From NCBI GenBank assembly GCA_934279105.1, contig CAKQWR010000103.1, positions 1 through 7,034 on the forward strand: a stretch of DNA of 7,034 nt. The letters run 5' to 3'. Under the pieces are notes generated by a model. It saw only the letters and a program-made list of their open reading frames with translations. It ran no database searches and was not told the DNA's origin. Made by a program: the position numbers and the translations under genes. Origin of the DNA: an uncultured Oribacterium sp. Lineage in GTDB: Bacteria; Bacillota; Clostridia; Lachnospirales; Lachnospiraceae. Numbering within the stretch: the first letter of the stretch is position 1; each line of letters starts with the position of its first letter. Shown here piece by piece: positions 1 to 5,690 of the stretch.

Positions 1-19
1 GAGTGACGAGAGAAAACGT

Positions 20-1330
20 ATGAAGAGAGACAGCAGAACAGAAAAACCAGAGCAGAAAAATAAACCGATGCATACAGGAAATTCGAATCCCGTCCGTCAT
101 CACGGAAGTTCGGCTGCACACACGGAAACGCACGAGCATACAGATGCGCGGGCGTACTTCCGCTTGCGGTCGCAGCAGCACTGGGACCGTCTCGGGAAGC
201 CGATCGACAGTCTCGGTGTGCTGGAGAAGCATGTGACGAAGCTCTGCATGATCGAGCGGACGGAGCAGCCACGCATCGAAAAGCGGGCGCTGGCAGTGCT
301 CTGCGCGGACCATGGCTGTGTGCGCGAGGGTGTGACGCAGACCGACAGCTCGGTGACGCGTATCGTCGCCGAAAACTTCGTGCGCGGTCTGACCACGACG
401 AGCGTGCTGGCGCGCCAGTTCGCCGTGGATATCTTCCCGATCGACGTCGGCATGCTCGGCATATCGTCGAGGCCTATGCTTACATCCGCGCTCGCTTCCG
501 TAGTGACGCAAAGCCGCGAAAACAGTGCTGCTCGTCCGTCGATCTCTGAAATGATTTCAGCCAGCGGACGCCTTCCCGATGAAACGGAAGGATATGTGCC
601 TCTCCGTACCGATCTTGTCAATGATCGCTGCCTCCAGCAGGGAAGCGGTGATATCGCCATCGAGCCGGCGATGTCGGAAGAAGTAGGAAAGCGTGCACTG
701 GCGCTCGGCCGTGCGCTCGTTCGGGAGCTGAAATCGCAGGGCTACGATGTGCTTCTGACCGGTGAGATGGGCATCGGCAACACCACGCCGACGAGTGCAC
801 TGTTTTCTGCGTTCCTCGGGCTCCCGGTAGAAGAGACCGTCGGTCGCGGTGCCGGTATCAGCGATGAAGGCCTCGCGCGAAAGCGTGACTGTGTCCGCCG
901 TGCGCTTCGAAGAGTGGGTAAAAAAACAGCGAAGCAGCTTCTATTTGAGCTGGGGGGACTGGAAATTGCGACGATGGCCGGGATGTTTCTCGGCGCCGTC
1001 GAAGAGCAGATGCCGATCGTCATCGATGGGGCGATTTCGACCGCCGCGGCACTCGCCGCAAGCCGGATCCTGGAGGAAGAGATGATATCGGATGAGGGTC
1101 ATGCTACCATCGCAGACTATGCACTGGCATCGCATGTATCGAAAGATGGTGCCGCGCGAAAAGCGCTCGAAGCGCTCGGCCTGCGGGCTATCATCGATGC
1201 TGACATGTCGCTCGGCGAGGGCTCCGGTGCAGTCCTTCTCATGCCGATGCTCGATGCCGCACTGGCGGTGTACCGCGGCATGGGCAGCTTCGAAGACATC
1301 CATGTCGAGGCGTACCACCGCTTCAAGTGA
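20..1330 (+). CDS. cobT: Nicotinate-nucleotide--dimethylbenzimidazole phosphoribosyltransferase
   Basis: CobT transfers the phosphoribosyl group of nicotinate mononucleotide to a benzimidazole, giving alpha-ribazole 5'-phosphate for the lower ligand of cobalamin. Family motifs occur in the right order: LGKPIDSLGVLE (residues 58-69), ADHGCVREGVT (96-106), GEMGIGNTTP (248-257), GGLEIATMAGMFLGA (312-326), SHVSKDG (371-377) and LGEGSGA (398-404). Glu400 in the last motif matches the catalytic glutamate known from Salmonella CobT. The protein is 436 aa against roughly 350 for typical members. The extra length is a charged, His-rich N-terminal stretch (about residues 1-45) and an insertion at about 147-205, between the IDVGM strand and the GSGDIA.EPAMS motif. 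The ATG at 20 has a GAGAG-like site at 8-12. The frame stays open to the left edge, so an earlier start cannot be excluded; an internal ATG at 68 has no clear ribosome site. A TGA at 4-6 in another frame may end an upstream gene. Confidence 0.95.
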   Translation: MKRDSRTEKPEQKNKPMHTGNSNPVRHHGSSAAHTETHEHTDARAYFRLRSQQHWDRLGKPIDSLGVLEKHVTKLCMIERTEQPRIEKRALAVLCADHGCVREGVTQTDSSVTRIVAENFVRGLTTTSVLARQFAVDIFPIDVGMLGISSRPMLTSALASVVTQSRENSAARPSISEMISASGRLPDETEGYVPLRTDLVNDRCLQQGSGDIAIEPAMSEEVGKRALALGRALVRELKSQGYDVLLTGEMGIGNTTPTSALFSAFLGLPVEETVGRGAGISDEGLARKRDCVRRALRRVGKKTAKQLLFELGGLEIATMAGMFLGAVEEQMPIVIDGAISTAAALAASRILEEEMISDEGHATIADYALASHVSKDGAARKALEALGLRAIIDADMSLGEGSGAVLLMPMLDAALAVYRGMGSFEDIHVEAYHRFK

Positions 1331-1350
1331 GTGATTATGCTGACAGACCT

Positions 1351-1422
1351 CTCACATCGTTTCGTAATGATGCGAGATACGGACAAACATGCGTAGCTGA
1401 AAGCGAACGCAGGCATTCGCTT
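1351..1422 (+). other. cobT-cobU spacer with two small stem-loops
   Basis: The spacer between cobT and cobU is about 140 bases, unlike the tight spacing that follows between cobU and cobS. It holds two weak stem-loops. One pairs CTCACATC (1351-1358) with GATGCGAG (1369-1376), with one mismatch. The other is a perfect 7-bp stem, AAGCGAA (1401-1407) with TTCGCTT (1416-1422), around an 8-base loop. Neither is followed by a T-run, so they do not look like terminators. I see no conserved B12-box and no convincing promoter. A role in processing or mRNA stability is possible, but chance is also possible. Confidence 0.25.
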
Positions 1423-1471
1423 CACCGTACAGTGCATCCATACCACATAAGCAAATCGTACAGGTAACATC

Positions 1472-2020
1472 ATGGGCAGACTTTACTACATCACCGGCGG
1501 GGCCGGCTCCGGAAAATCCGAATATGCCGAGACGCTCGCGGAGCGTCTTCATGCCGCGCTCGCGGGGCCGCTTTACTACGTCGCGACGATGCATCCGGCA
1601 CCTCAGGATTCGGATGCGGCCGCGCGCATCGCGAAGCATCAGCATCGCCGCGCGGACAAGGGCTACACGACGGTCGAATGCCCGACGGACATCGCGAAGC
1701 TCCATGCGCAGCCTTTAAAAGACGCCGTCATTCTCCTCGAGGACCTCACGAATCTGTATGCCAATGAAGTCTACGGGACAGATGGGCATCCGCACGCCAT
1801 CGTGGCACCGCTGTTTCAGCTGGCGCAGCAGGCCGGCGCGCTCATCATCGTCGCCAACGAACTCTACAGCGACGGCATCACCTACGAGGCGGAAACCGAC
1901 CAGTTTCTGCGTGCGCTCGCAGGCCTCGCCGCCGAGCTCTGCATGGCCGCCGATCAGGTGACCGAAGTCGTGTACGGAATTCCGATACAGCTGAAAGGAG
2001 ACCTATGTTCGATTCACTGA
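1472..2020 (+). CDS. cobU: Adenosylcobinamide kinase / adenosylcobinamide-phosphate guanylyltransferase
   Basis: CobU phosphorylates adenosylcobinamide and then attaches GMP, giving adenosylcobinamide-GDP, the substrate of CobS. The 182-aa length fits the family. The P-loop is GGAGSGKS at residues 9-16. The region around His56 and His58 (IAKHQHRR, followed by TTVE) matches the segment that carries the guanylylated histidine in Salmonella CobU. A Walker B-like strand, AVILLEDLTNLYANEV, covers residues 85-100. The later NE motif is present as IIVANELYSDGITYEAET, but the usual EVGxGIVP sequence is changed here; the second CobU-like gene at 3036 keeps it. The ATG at 1472 has only a weak ribosome site (CAGGTAA) but sits just before the expected family N-terminus. 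The 3' end overlaps cobS by 16 bases, which suggests translational coupling. Confidence 0.92.
   Translation: MGRLYYITGGAGSGKSEYAETLAERLHAALAGPLYYVATMHPAPQDSDAAARIAKHQHRRADKGYTTVECPTDIAKLHAQPLKDAVILLEDLTNLYANEVYGTDGHPHAIVAPLFQLAQQAGALIIVANELYSDGITYEAETDQFLRALAGLAAELCMAADQVTEVVYGIPIQLKGDLCSIH
1994..2000 (+). promoter_or_regulatory. Ribosome binding site of cobS inside cobU
   Basis: AAAGGAG lies 4 bases before the ATG at 2005 and within the last codons of cobU. It is one of the clearest Shine-Dalgarno sites in the cob cluster and fixes the cobS start, making the two genes overlap by 16 bases. Confidence 0.8.
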
Positions 2021-2805
2021 AAATAGCTTTTGCGACCTACTCGCGGATCCCGACCCCGCAGGCCGACTGGAACGAGCACAGCATGAAATACGCGATGTGC
2101 TTTTTCCCGCTCGTCGGTGTCGTCATCGCACTTCTCAGCAATCTCGCTTGGCGGCTCCTCACGTGCCTCGGGCTTCATGCCTTTTTCATCGCGAGCTGCC
2201 TCACCACGCTCCCGATCCTTCTGACCGGCGGCATCCACCTCGACGGTTATTTCGACACCCAGGACGCACTTCACAGCTATGCGCCGCAGGAGCGAAAGCT
2301 CGAGATTCTGAAGGATCCGCATATCGGCGCATTCGCCGCCATCTACGGCATCCTCTATATCCTGAGTGTCCTCGCCTGCTGGACACAGACCGCGTCCATG
2401 GCAGAAGCGGAGCAGGCGCTCCCGAGCATCTGCTGGGGCTTCGTGCTGTCCCGCATTCTCTCCGGACTCAGCGTCGTGACCTTCCCGAAGGCGCGGAAGG
2501 ACGGCATGGTCCGTGCCATGGCGGACGCATCGGATCACCATGTCGCCACGATCCTCACCGGAGAGCTCATCGTCGCTGGCTTCCTTCTGCTCGTGACGTC
2601 CATCCTGTACGAAACGTCACTCCTGTACCCGGTCATCACATTTCTCGCAGCGGGTCTCAGCTTCCAGTGGTATCGTCTCCGCGTCATCCCGGTTTTCGGT
2701 GGCACGACCGGCGACCTTTGCGGCTATTTTCTGTGTAACTGCGAGCGCGCCATCCTGGCCGGAAATCTGCTGTGCCTGCTTCTGCGTACCGCGTTCACGC
2801 GCTGA
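2005..2805 (+). CDS. cobS: Adenosylcobinamide-GDP ribazoletransferase (cobalamin synthase)
   Basis: CobS is the integral membrane enzyme that joins adenosylcobinamide-GDP to alpha-ribazole (or its 5'-phosphate), the last assembly step of cobalamin. The 266-aa length is normal. Signature motifs are GGIHLDGYFDTQDA at residues 75-88, whose acidic residues are thought to bind metal, KDPHIGAFA at 103-111, and GGTTGDLCG at 232-240. Hydrophobic stretches that look like membrane helices lie at about 30-50, 59-74, 108-126, 140-158, 185-203, 206-221 and 247-262. The N-terminus (MFDSLKIAFATYSRIP) is typical of the family, where an early F.T..P region precedes the first helix. The gene sits directly after cobU with overlapping ends, so the two proteins that make and use adenosylcobinamide-GDP are probably made together. 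Confidence 0.95.
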   Translation: MFDSLKIAFATYSRIPTPQADWNEHSMKYAMCFFPLVGVVIALLSNLAWRLLTCLGLHAFFIASCLTTLPILLTGGIHLDGYFDTQDALHSYAPQERKLEILKDPHIGAFAAIYGILYILSVLACWTQTASMAEAEQALPSICWGFVLSRILSGLSVVTFPKARKDGMVRAMADASDHHVATILTGELIVAGFLLLVTSILYETSLLYPVITFLAAGLSFQWYRLRVIPVFGGTTGDLCGYFLCNCERAILAGNLLCLLLRTAFTR

Positions 2806-2912
2806 TCGGGACGCTGACGCACCCACGCAATCGGTGACGAGGATGAGCTATATGTTCTATGGCTGTCTCGGAACACCACGAAATCGTAGCTAACGAGAGC
2901 GGGTAGGTGTCT

Positions 2913-3031
2913 GAAAACGAAGACATGGGCCGAAGCATGACGGACGCCGGAGGAAAACGAAGATATGGCGGAAGCAAGGTCGATTGGTAGAAAAACGAAA
3001 ACATGGGCCGAAAAATGGCCGGAATCGGAGG
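2913..3031 (+). repeat. Three imperfect tandem repeats before the second cobU-like gene
   Basis: Three degenerate copies of a unit beginning GAAAACGAAGAYATGG start at about 2913, 2953 and 2991, with spacings of 40 and 38 bases. Copies 1 (2913-2953) and 3 (2991-3031) align without gaps at 31 of 41 positions by my count and both end in GGAGG. Copy 2 (2953 to about 2979) shares the first half. Copy 3 runs into the ribosome site of the gene at 3036. The repeats fill the second half of a 230-base gap after cobS. In the first half (2806-2912) I see only a possible 16-codon ORF (2843-2893) and no riboswitch or terminator. The role is unknown: a duplicated translation start, a protein-binding array, or replication slippage. 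Confidence 0.55.
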
Positions 3032-3035
3032 GAAG

Positions 3036-3410
3036 ATGAAACTGATTATGATCATCGGCGGCATGGCGCAGGGAAAGCATGCCTTCGCCGCACAGTTTAT
3101 GCACGCCCGCTGCGTCGACGGGATGGCAGAGCGCATCCGCGAGGCCGTACGGGCTGACCGTGATCCTCTGGAGGAGGTCAATGCCTTCGTCCGCATGATC
3201 GTCACGACGCGTGAGAGCACCACTCCAGACGATCTTGCGGAAACGCAGGACCTCGTCCTCATCTACCCGGAGGTCGGCAGCGGTATCGTACCGATGGATC
3301 CGGAAGAACGTGCCTGGCGGGAAGCCGTAGGCCGCGTCGGATGCCGCATCGCTGCGGAAGCTGACGAAGTATATCGTATGGTCGCCGGAATCGCCCAGAG
3401 AATCAAGTAG
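3036..3410 (+). CDS. Short CobU-like P-loop protein (cobinamide kinase/guanylyltransferase family)
   Basis: This 124-aa protein resembles a CobU with its middle removed. The N-terminus MKLIMIIGGMAQGKHAFA has the GxxxxGK P-loop (Gly8 to Lys14), but His15 stands where Ser/Thr is usual. The C-terminal half matches CobU closely: PEVGSGIVPMD at about 78-88, then a segment like EAVGRVGCRIAAEADEVYR and the ending GIAQRIK. It lacks the central part with the guanylylated histidine. From memory, short CobU-like proteins of this kind occur next to cob genes in other Bacillota and are often annotated as cobinamide kinase. I chose ATG 3036 because GGAGG (3027-3031) precedes it and the protein then starts like CobU. 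In-frame ATGs at 3003 and 3015 would add residues that fall inside the repeat array. Which half-reaction it performs, if any, is not clear from the sequence. Confidence 0.8.
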   Translation: MKLIMIIGGMAQGKHAFAAQFMHARCVDGMAERIREAVRADRDPLEEVNAFVRMIVTTRESTTPDDLAETQDLVLIYPEVGSGIVPMDPEERAWREAVGRVGCRIAAEADEVYRMVAGIAQRIK

Positions 3411-3489
3411 TTTATCGCGAAGCGGCAGGGGACGCTGAAAATGTGAAACAGGTCGCGACACAGCTATGCAAAAGAAAGGGAAATGGTTT

Positions 3490-4350
3490 ATGCGCGTATG
3501 GCTGATTCGTCATGGGATGACGAAAGGAAATAAGGAACATCGCTACGTCGGGATAAGCGACGAAAGCATCCTCTCGGAGGAGTGGGAACGCCTCGAGACG
3601 AAGGCCGACCGCATGGAGTTTCATCCGGCCATCGTTTTCGTGAGTCCCGCGCGCCGCTGCATAGAAACAGCGATGTGCCTCTTCCCAGGGCTTCGAGGAA
3701 GCATCAAAAGTGAATACGCGACGAATACCGGTGTAGCTGTGACGGCCACCGCCATCATGGCGCAGGCGCGCTGGGGATGTCAACGCATGGCGGAAAATGC
3801 TGATGGAAAAAACGTAGAACAGAAGATGGTGGAGACAGGCGCTCCGCGTCTGATAGTGGTACCTGAGTTTATGGAAATGAACTTCGGTGCGTTCGAATAT
3901 AAAACCTATCAGGAGATCAATGCAGATCCGGATCCGGCGAACCGCGCCGCGTACCAGCACTACATCGATACGAACGGTGAAGCTGCGTTCCCGGGCGGAG
4001 AAAGCAAGACGGCGTTTACGAAGCGCGTGTGCGAGGGCTTCGAACGCGCGGTACTACCTGTGCTCCGGACACAGGACTCACGGCTGGAAGTATCCGATGC
4101 CGGCGATGAAACGACTGGAGTGCACATACTCCGAGAGGACGGATCATCTGTCGAGTCTCCGGCACTCGAGCGCTCGCCTTCGGGCGGTGCGCCCTCTATC
4201 GCCATCGTCGCGCACGGCGGCACGATTATGGCCCTCATGGAGCGGTATGCGGAACCGAAGAAATGCTACTTCGAGTGGAGCGTGAAGCCGGGCGAGGGGT
4301 ATGCCATGGAACTGGATCTGAAGACCGAGAAACTTATCTTTGCTCGATAA
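3490..4350 (+). CDS. cobC: CobC-like histidine phosphatase (probable alpha-ribazole phosphatase)
   Basis: This belongs to the histidine phosphatase (phosphoglycerate mutase-like) superfamily. In this operon it most likely removes the 5'-phosphate from alpha-ribazole phosphate or cobalamin phosphate. The catalytic motif LIRHGMTKGN starts at residue 5, with His8 as the likely phospho-acceptor. SPARRCIETA (52-61), EMNFGAFE (129-136, with Glu129 at the usual acid position), FPGGES (167-172) and VAHGGT (240-245, His242) complete the active-site set. The E..FG.xE and PGGES motifs favour CobC over glycolytic mutases. It is 286 aa against about 200 for CobC. The excess is mainly at 68-120 and 193-234, the second stretch being Ser/Asp/Glu-rich. 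I chose ATG 3490 because GAAAGGG (3474-3480) precedes it by 9 bases and the motif then sits at the N-terminus; ATG 3466 has no ribosome site. It is the last gene before the terminator hairpin. Confidence 0.78.
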   Translation: MRVWLIRHGMTKGNKEHRYVGISDESILSEEWERLETKADRMEFHPAIVFVSPARRCIETAMCLFPGLRGSIKSEYATNTGVAVTATAIMAQARWGCQRMAENADGKNVEQKMVETGAPRLIVVPEFMEMNFGAFEYKTYQEINADPDPANRAAYQHYIDTNGEAAFPGGESKTAFTKRVCEGFERAVLPVLRTQDSRLEVSDAGDETTGVHILREDGSSVESPALERSPSGGAPSIAIVAHGGTIMALMERYAEPKKCYFEWSVKPGEGYAMELDLKTEKLIFAR

Positions 4351-4384
4351 AATAAAATGAAGTGAATAGAAGAAATAAAGAATT

Positions 4385-4426
4385 GCAACAGAGCCCTATG
4401 CCAGAGACAGCATAGGGCTCTGTTGC
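4385..4426 (+). terminator. Transcription terminator of the cob cluster
   Basis: A perfect 17-bp inverted repeat pairs GCAACAGAGCCCTATGC (4385-4401) with GCATAGGGCTCTGTTGC (4410-4426) around an 8-base loop. It starts 35 bases after the phosphatase stop codon. Only TTTCT follows, so the T-tract is weak for a classic intrinsic terminator, but the stem is long and GC-rich. It may also protect the 3' end of the mRNA. Confidence 0.75.
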
Positions 4427-4452
4427 TTTCTGTGGGGATAGAGATGGTGTTT

Positions 4453-4578
4453 TTAGATACGTTTTCGGTAGTCAGGATGCTTCTCTAGATCCCCGAGCTC
4501 GTCACGCCAGCTTGCGTCATGATTTGAATATACAACATTGCTACAGATGGGGTGTACAAAATTTTGCAGATCGGCATG
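4453..4578 (-). pseudogene. C-terminal gene remnant, function unknown
   Basis: On the minus strand a frame of 41 codons lies between a TAA at 4579-4581 and a TAA at 4453-4455. It has no ATG, GTG or TTG start in frame. The translation is strongly protein-like, ending SWRDELGDLEKHPDYRKRI before the stop, with a mix of charged and aromatic residues typical of a soluble domain. The GC-rich codons of its C-terminal half match the left block of the window. I do not recognise the family. It is most likely the tail of a gene whose 5' part has been lost. The opposite strand of this stretch shows no better reading. Chance cannot be excluded for so short a frame. Confidence 0.35.
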
Positions 4579-4594
4579 TTAGACTAGAGATAAT
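4564..4594 (+). promoter_or_regulatory. Possible promoter for the membrane protein gene
   Basis: TTGCAG (4564-4569) and GATAAT (4589-4594) resemble -35 and -10 boxes. The 19-base spacer is longer than ideal. Transcription would begin near 4601, leaving a leader of about 24 bases before the ATG at 4625. The position, after a terminator and before a single gene, supports it; the match itself is moderate. Confidence 0.35.
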
Positions 4595-4624
4595 AAATAG
4601 AGGGGAGTGCAGAAAGGGTGGTGC

Positions 4625-5308
4625 ATGATGACGTATAAGAAGGTGGATCGAACTGGCTGGATGATCGCGAAGAAAGTGTTTATGTTGATGCGCTGGCTTG
4701 TGGTGTATCTGTTTATTCATGTCATGTGGGCGTATATATTAAATGAAGGATACAGCGAGGATATGGAGACGCAGATGGCGGCGATGTTTACATTGCTGAC
4801 GATTTACATGCTGCTGCACCTCGCGAACTATCTGATTATAAACGCGATCGACAGCGATGGGAGTGGAGATACACGTGCGAAGGTCAACATTGGCATGGTG
4901 CTGGCTGGGATACTGTTTCTGCTCATTTCGTTTTACCGATACTGTGCTCCGGGAGAGTACGCGGCCTATAAACGAAATGATAAGGCGATGCTGGAGTCTA
5001 TCGAGGCTGCGCGCGAGGAGGCGGAGAGTCAGAAGGAGCGAGAGATGTATTTGAGTCGCGTGGAAAGTACGACCGCCAGCCGTGAAACGAATGTAGCCCC
5101 GTCGAGTACGCGGACGTATACAGCCCCGTCGACGTGCGGAACCTCTCGTTCGACCGGTCGGAAAAATCTGAATCCGTATGAGGCCTATGATAAAGGGTAT
5201 GACTCGATCTACTACGACGGTGAGTATGATGAAGATCGCTATGAGTGGGACTGGGAGTATGCAGATGGTGTAGATGATGCGATGGACGAGCTGGATGAGG
5301 ATGGTTGA
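4625..5308 (+). CDS. Hypothetical membrane protein with acidic Tyr-rich tail
   Basis: I do not recognise this 227-aa protein. A basic N-terminus (YKKVDRTGWMIAKK) is followed by three hydrophobic segments at about 18-39, 51-73 and 86-105. Next come a charged, probably helical stretch rich in Glu, Lys and Arg (118-145), a Ser/Thr-rich linker (148-178), and a very acidic tail rich in Tyr, Asp and Glu (182-227; for example YYDGEYDEDRYEWDWEY). The three helices anchor it in the cytoplasmic membrane; the orientation of the tail is uncertain. I chose ATG 4625 because AAAGGG (4613-4618) lies 6 bases upstream. ATG 4628 is nearly as good, and a GTG at 4607 in the same frame has its AGGGGAG directly against the start codon. 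It stands alone between the terminator of the cob cluster and the hairpin at 5397. Codon use is mixed rather than strongly GC-rich. Confidence 0.75.
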   Translation: MMTYKKVDRTGWMIAKKVFMLMRWLVVYLFIHVMWAYILNEGYSEDMETQMAAMFTLLTIYMLLHLANYLIINAIDSDGSGDTRAKVNIGMVLAGILFLLISFYRYCAPGEYAAYKRNDKAMLESIEAAREEAESQKEREMYLSRVESTTASRETNVAPSSTRTYTAPSTCGTSRSTGRKNLNPYEAYDKGYDSIYYDGEYDEDRYEWDWEYADGVDDAMDELDEDG

Positions 5309-5356
5309 TTCCGCAGGCGATCTACAAGTGGCGTTCTGGGAAGAGTTTTCCGAGCG

Positions 5357-5384
5357 TTGATAATCTCGTGATTTTAAGTAGAAT
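5357..5384 (+). promoter_or_regulatory. Candidate sigma-70-type promoter at the start of the AT-rich block
   Basis: TTGATA (5357-5362) and TAGAAT (5379-5384) are separated by 16 bases. Both are close to consensus. A transcript would start near 5391, only a few bases before the long hairpin at 5397, and would read into the short ORF, the methyltransferase and the nucleotidyltransferase. The match is good, but nothing beyond position supports it. Confidence 0.45.
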
Positions 5385-5396
5385 GCTGCATACCTA

Positions 5397-5460
5397 ATAT
5401 GCTCCCTTCCAAGCAGAACAAGAATTATTATTTCTCTTGTCTGCCTAGAAGGGAGCATAT
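5397..5460 (+). repeat. Long hairpin (64 bases) at the composition boundary
   Basis: Thirteen-base arms ATATGCTCCCTTC (5397-5409) and GAAGGGAGCATAT (5448-5460) are perfect inverted repeats. Inside them, GCAGA (5413-5417) pairs with TCTGC (5440-5444), and after a bulged A, CAAGA (5419-5423) pairs with TCTTG (5435-5439), leaving an AT-rich loop. No T-run follows on either strand, so it is not a standard terminator. The right arm contains AGGGAG followed by an ATG at 5459, so folding would hide a possible ribosome site. It could be a structured mRNA leader, a small RNA, or the end of a mobile element or small inverted-repeat element. Confidence 0.6.
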
Positions 5461-5462
5461 GA

Positions 5463-5690
5463 GATTATAACGCATATGATTTGAAATTTATTAGTGATGC
5501 GGATATTAACTATAATCCAGCATTAGGAACTGGACAAATACAGATAAAAGACATCCATTATATTACATATCAATACAGAACAACATGGGAAATGTGTCAA
5601 CTGTTGGATAATAAATATTTACATAGTTCAAAAAGAACTATAGAAGATTTTTATAATGAGGCAAAGAAAAATAAATGGATAAAAGAATAG
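5463..5690 (+). CDS. Short unrecognised ORF before the methyltransferase, possibly 5'-truncated
   Basis: The frame opens after a TGA at 5460-5462 and runs to a TAG at 5688-5690, overlapping the methyltransferase start by 16 bases. The only usual start codon near the front is a TTG at 5481, which gives 69 aa without a ribosome site. A better-looking AGGGAG plus ATG at 5459 is out of frame by one base and stops after three codons. If the frame were corrected by a single base there, the protein would begin MDYNAYDLKF. The protein-like C-terminal half (YRTTWEMCQLLDNKYLHSS, then KRTIEDFYNEAKKNKWIKE) and AT-rich codons match the downstream genes. Close coupling to the methyltransferase suggests a shared function or operon. 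I see no known domain. It may be the C-terminal end of a gene cut at the island edge. Confidence 0.5.
   Translation, partial: DYNAYDLKFISDADINYNPALGTGQIQIKDIHYITYQYRTTWEMCQLLDNKYLHSSKRTIEDFYNEAKKNKWIKE

Noticed and set aside
100..660. 186-codon minus-strand frame inside cobT
   Set aside because: Shadow of a gene with complete CobT motifs; composition is Ser/Arg/Cys-rich without motifs.
1331..1396. 22-codon frame beginning GTG directly after the cobT stop
   Set aside because: No ribosome site of its own and no recognisable sequence; CobT already ends like other family members.
1331..1471. Cobalamin riboswitch in the cobT-cobU gap
   Set aside because: The gap is too short for the full aptamer and lacks the conserved B12-box sequence. 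The 2806-3035 gap was examined as well with the same result.
2843..2893. 16-codon ORF after GACGAGG in the gap after cobS
   Set aside because: It has a fair ribosome site but is too short, with no sign of a leader peptide function or nearby attenuator.
2724..3461. 245-codon open frame on the minus strand across the repeat region and the short CobU-like gene
   Set aside because: It runs opposite to a gene with clear CobU similarity, has no ribosome site that I can see, and its sequence is rich in Arg, Ser and His as expected for an antisense shadow in GC-rich DNA.
4739..5458. 239-codon open frame on the minus strand opposite the membrane protein gene
   Set aside because: The + strand reading has a good ribosome site, membrane helices and a structured layout. 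The minus frame is Arg/Ile-rich, begins inside the hairpin and looks like a complement effect of the acidic tail.
5397..5460. CRISPR-like or classic terminator reading of the hairpin
   Set aside because: Only one unit exists, so there is no array, and no T-run follows on either strand.
4519..5487. ATGATTTGAA found near 4519 and again near 5476, as a possible attachment-site duplication
   Set aside because: Ten bases of AT-rich sequence are too little, with no integrase or tRNA gene nearby; chance is the better explanation.
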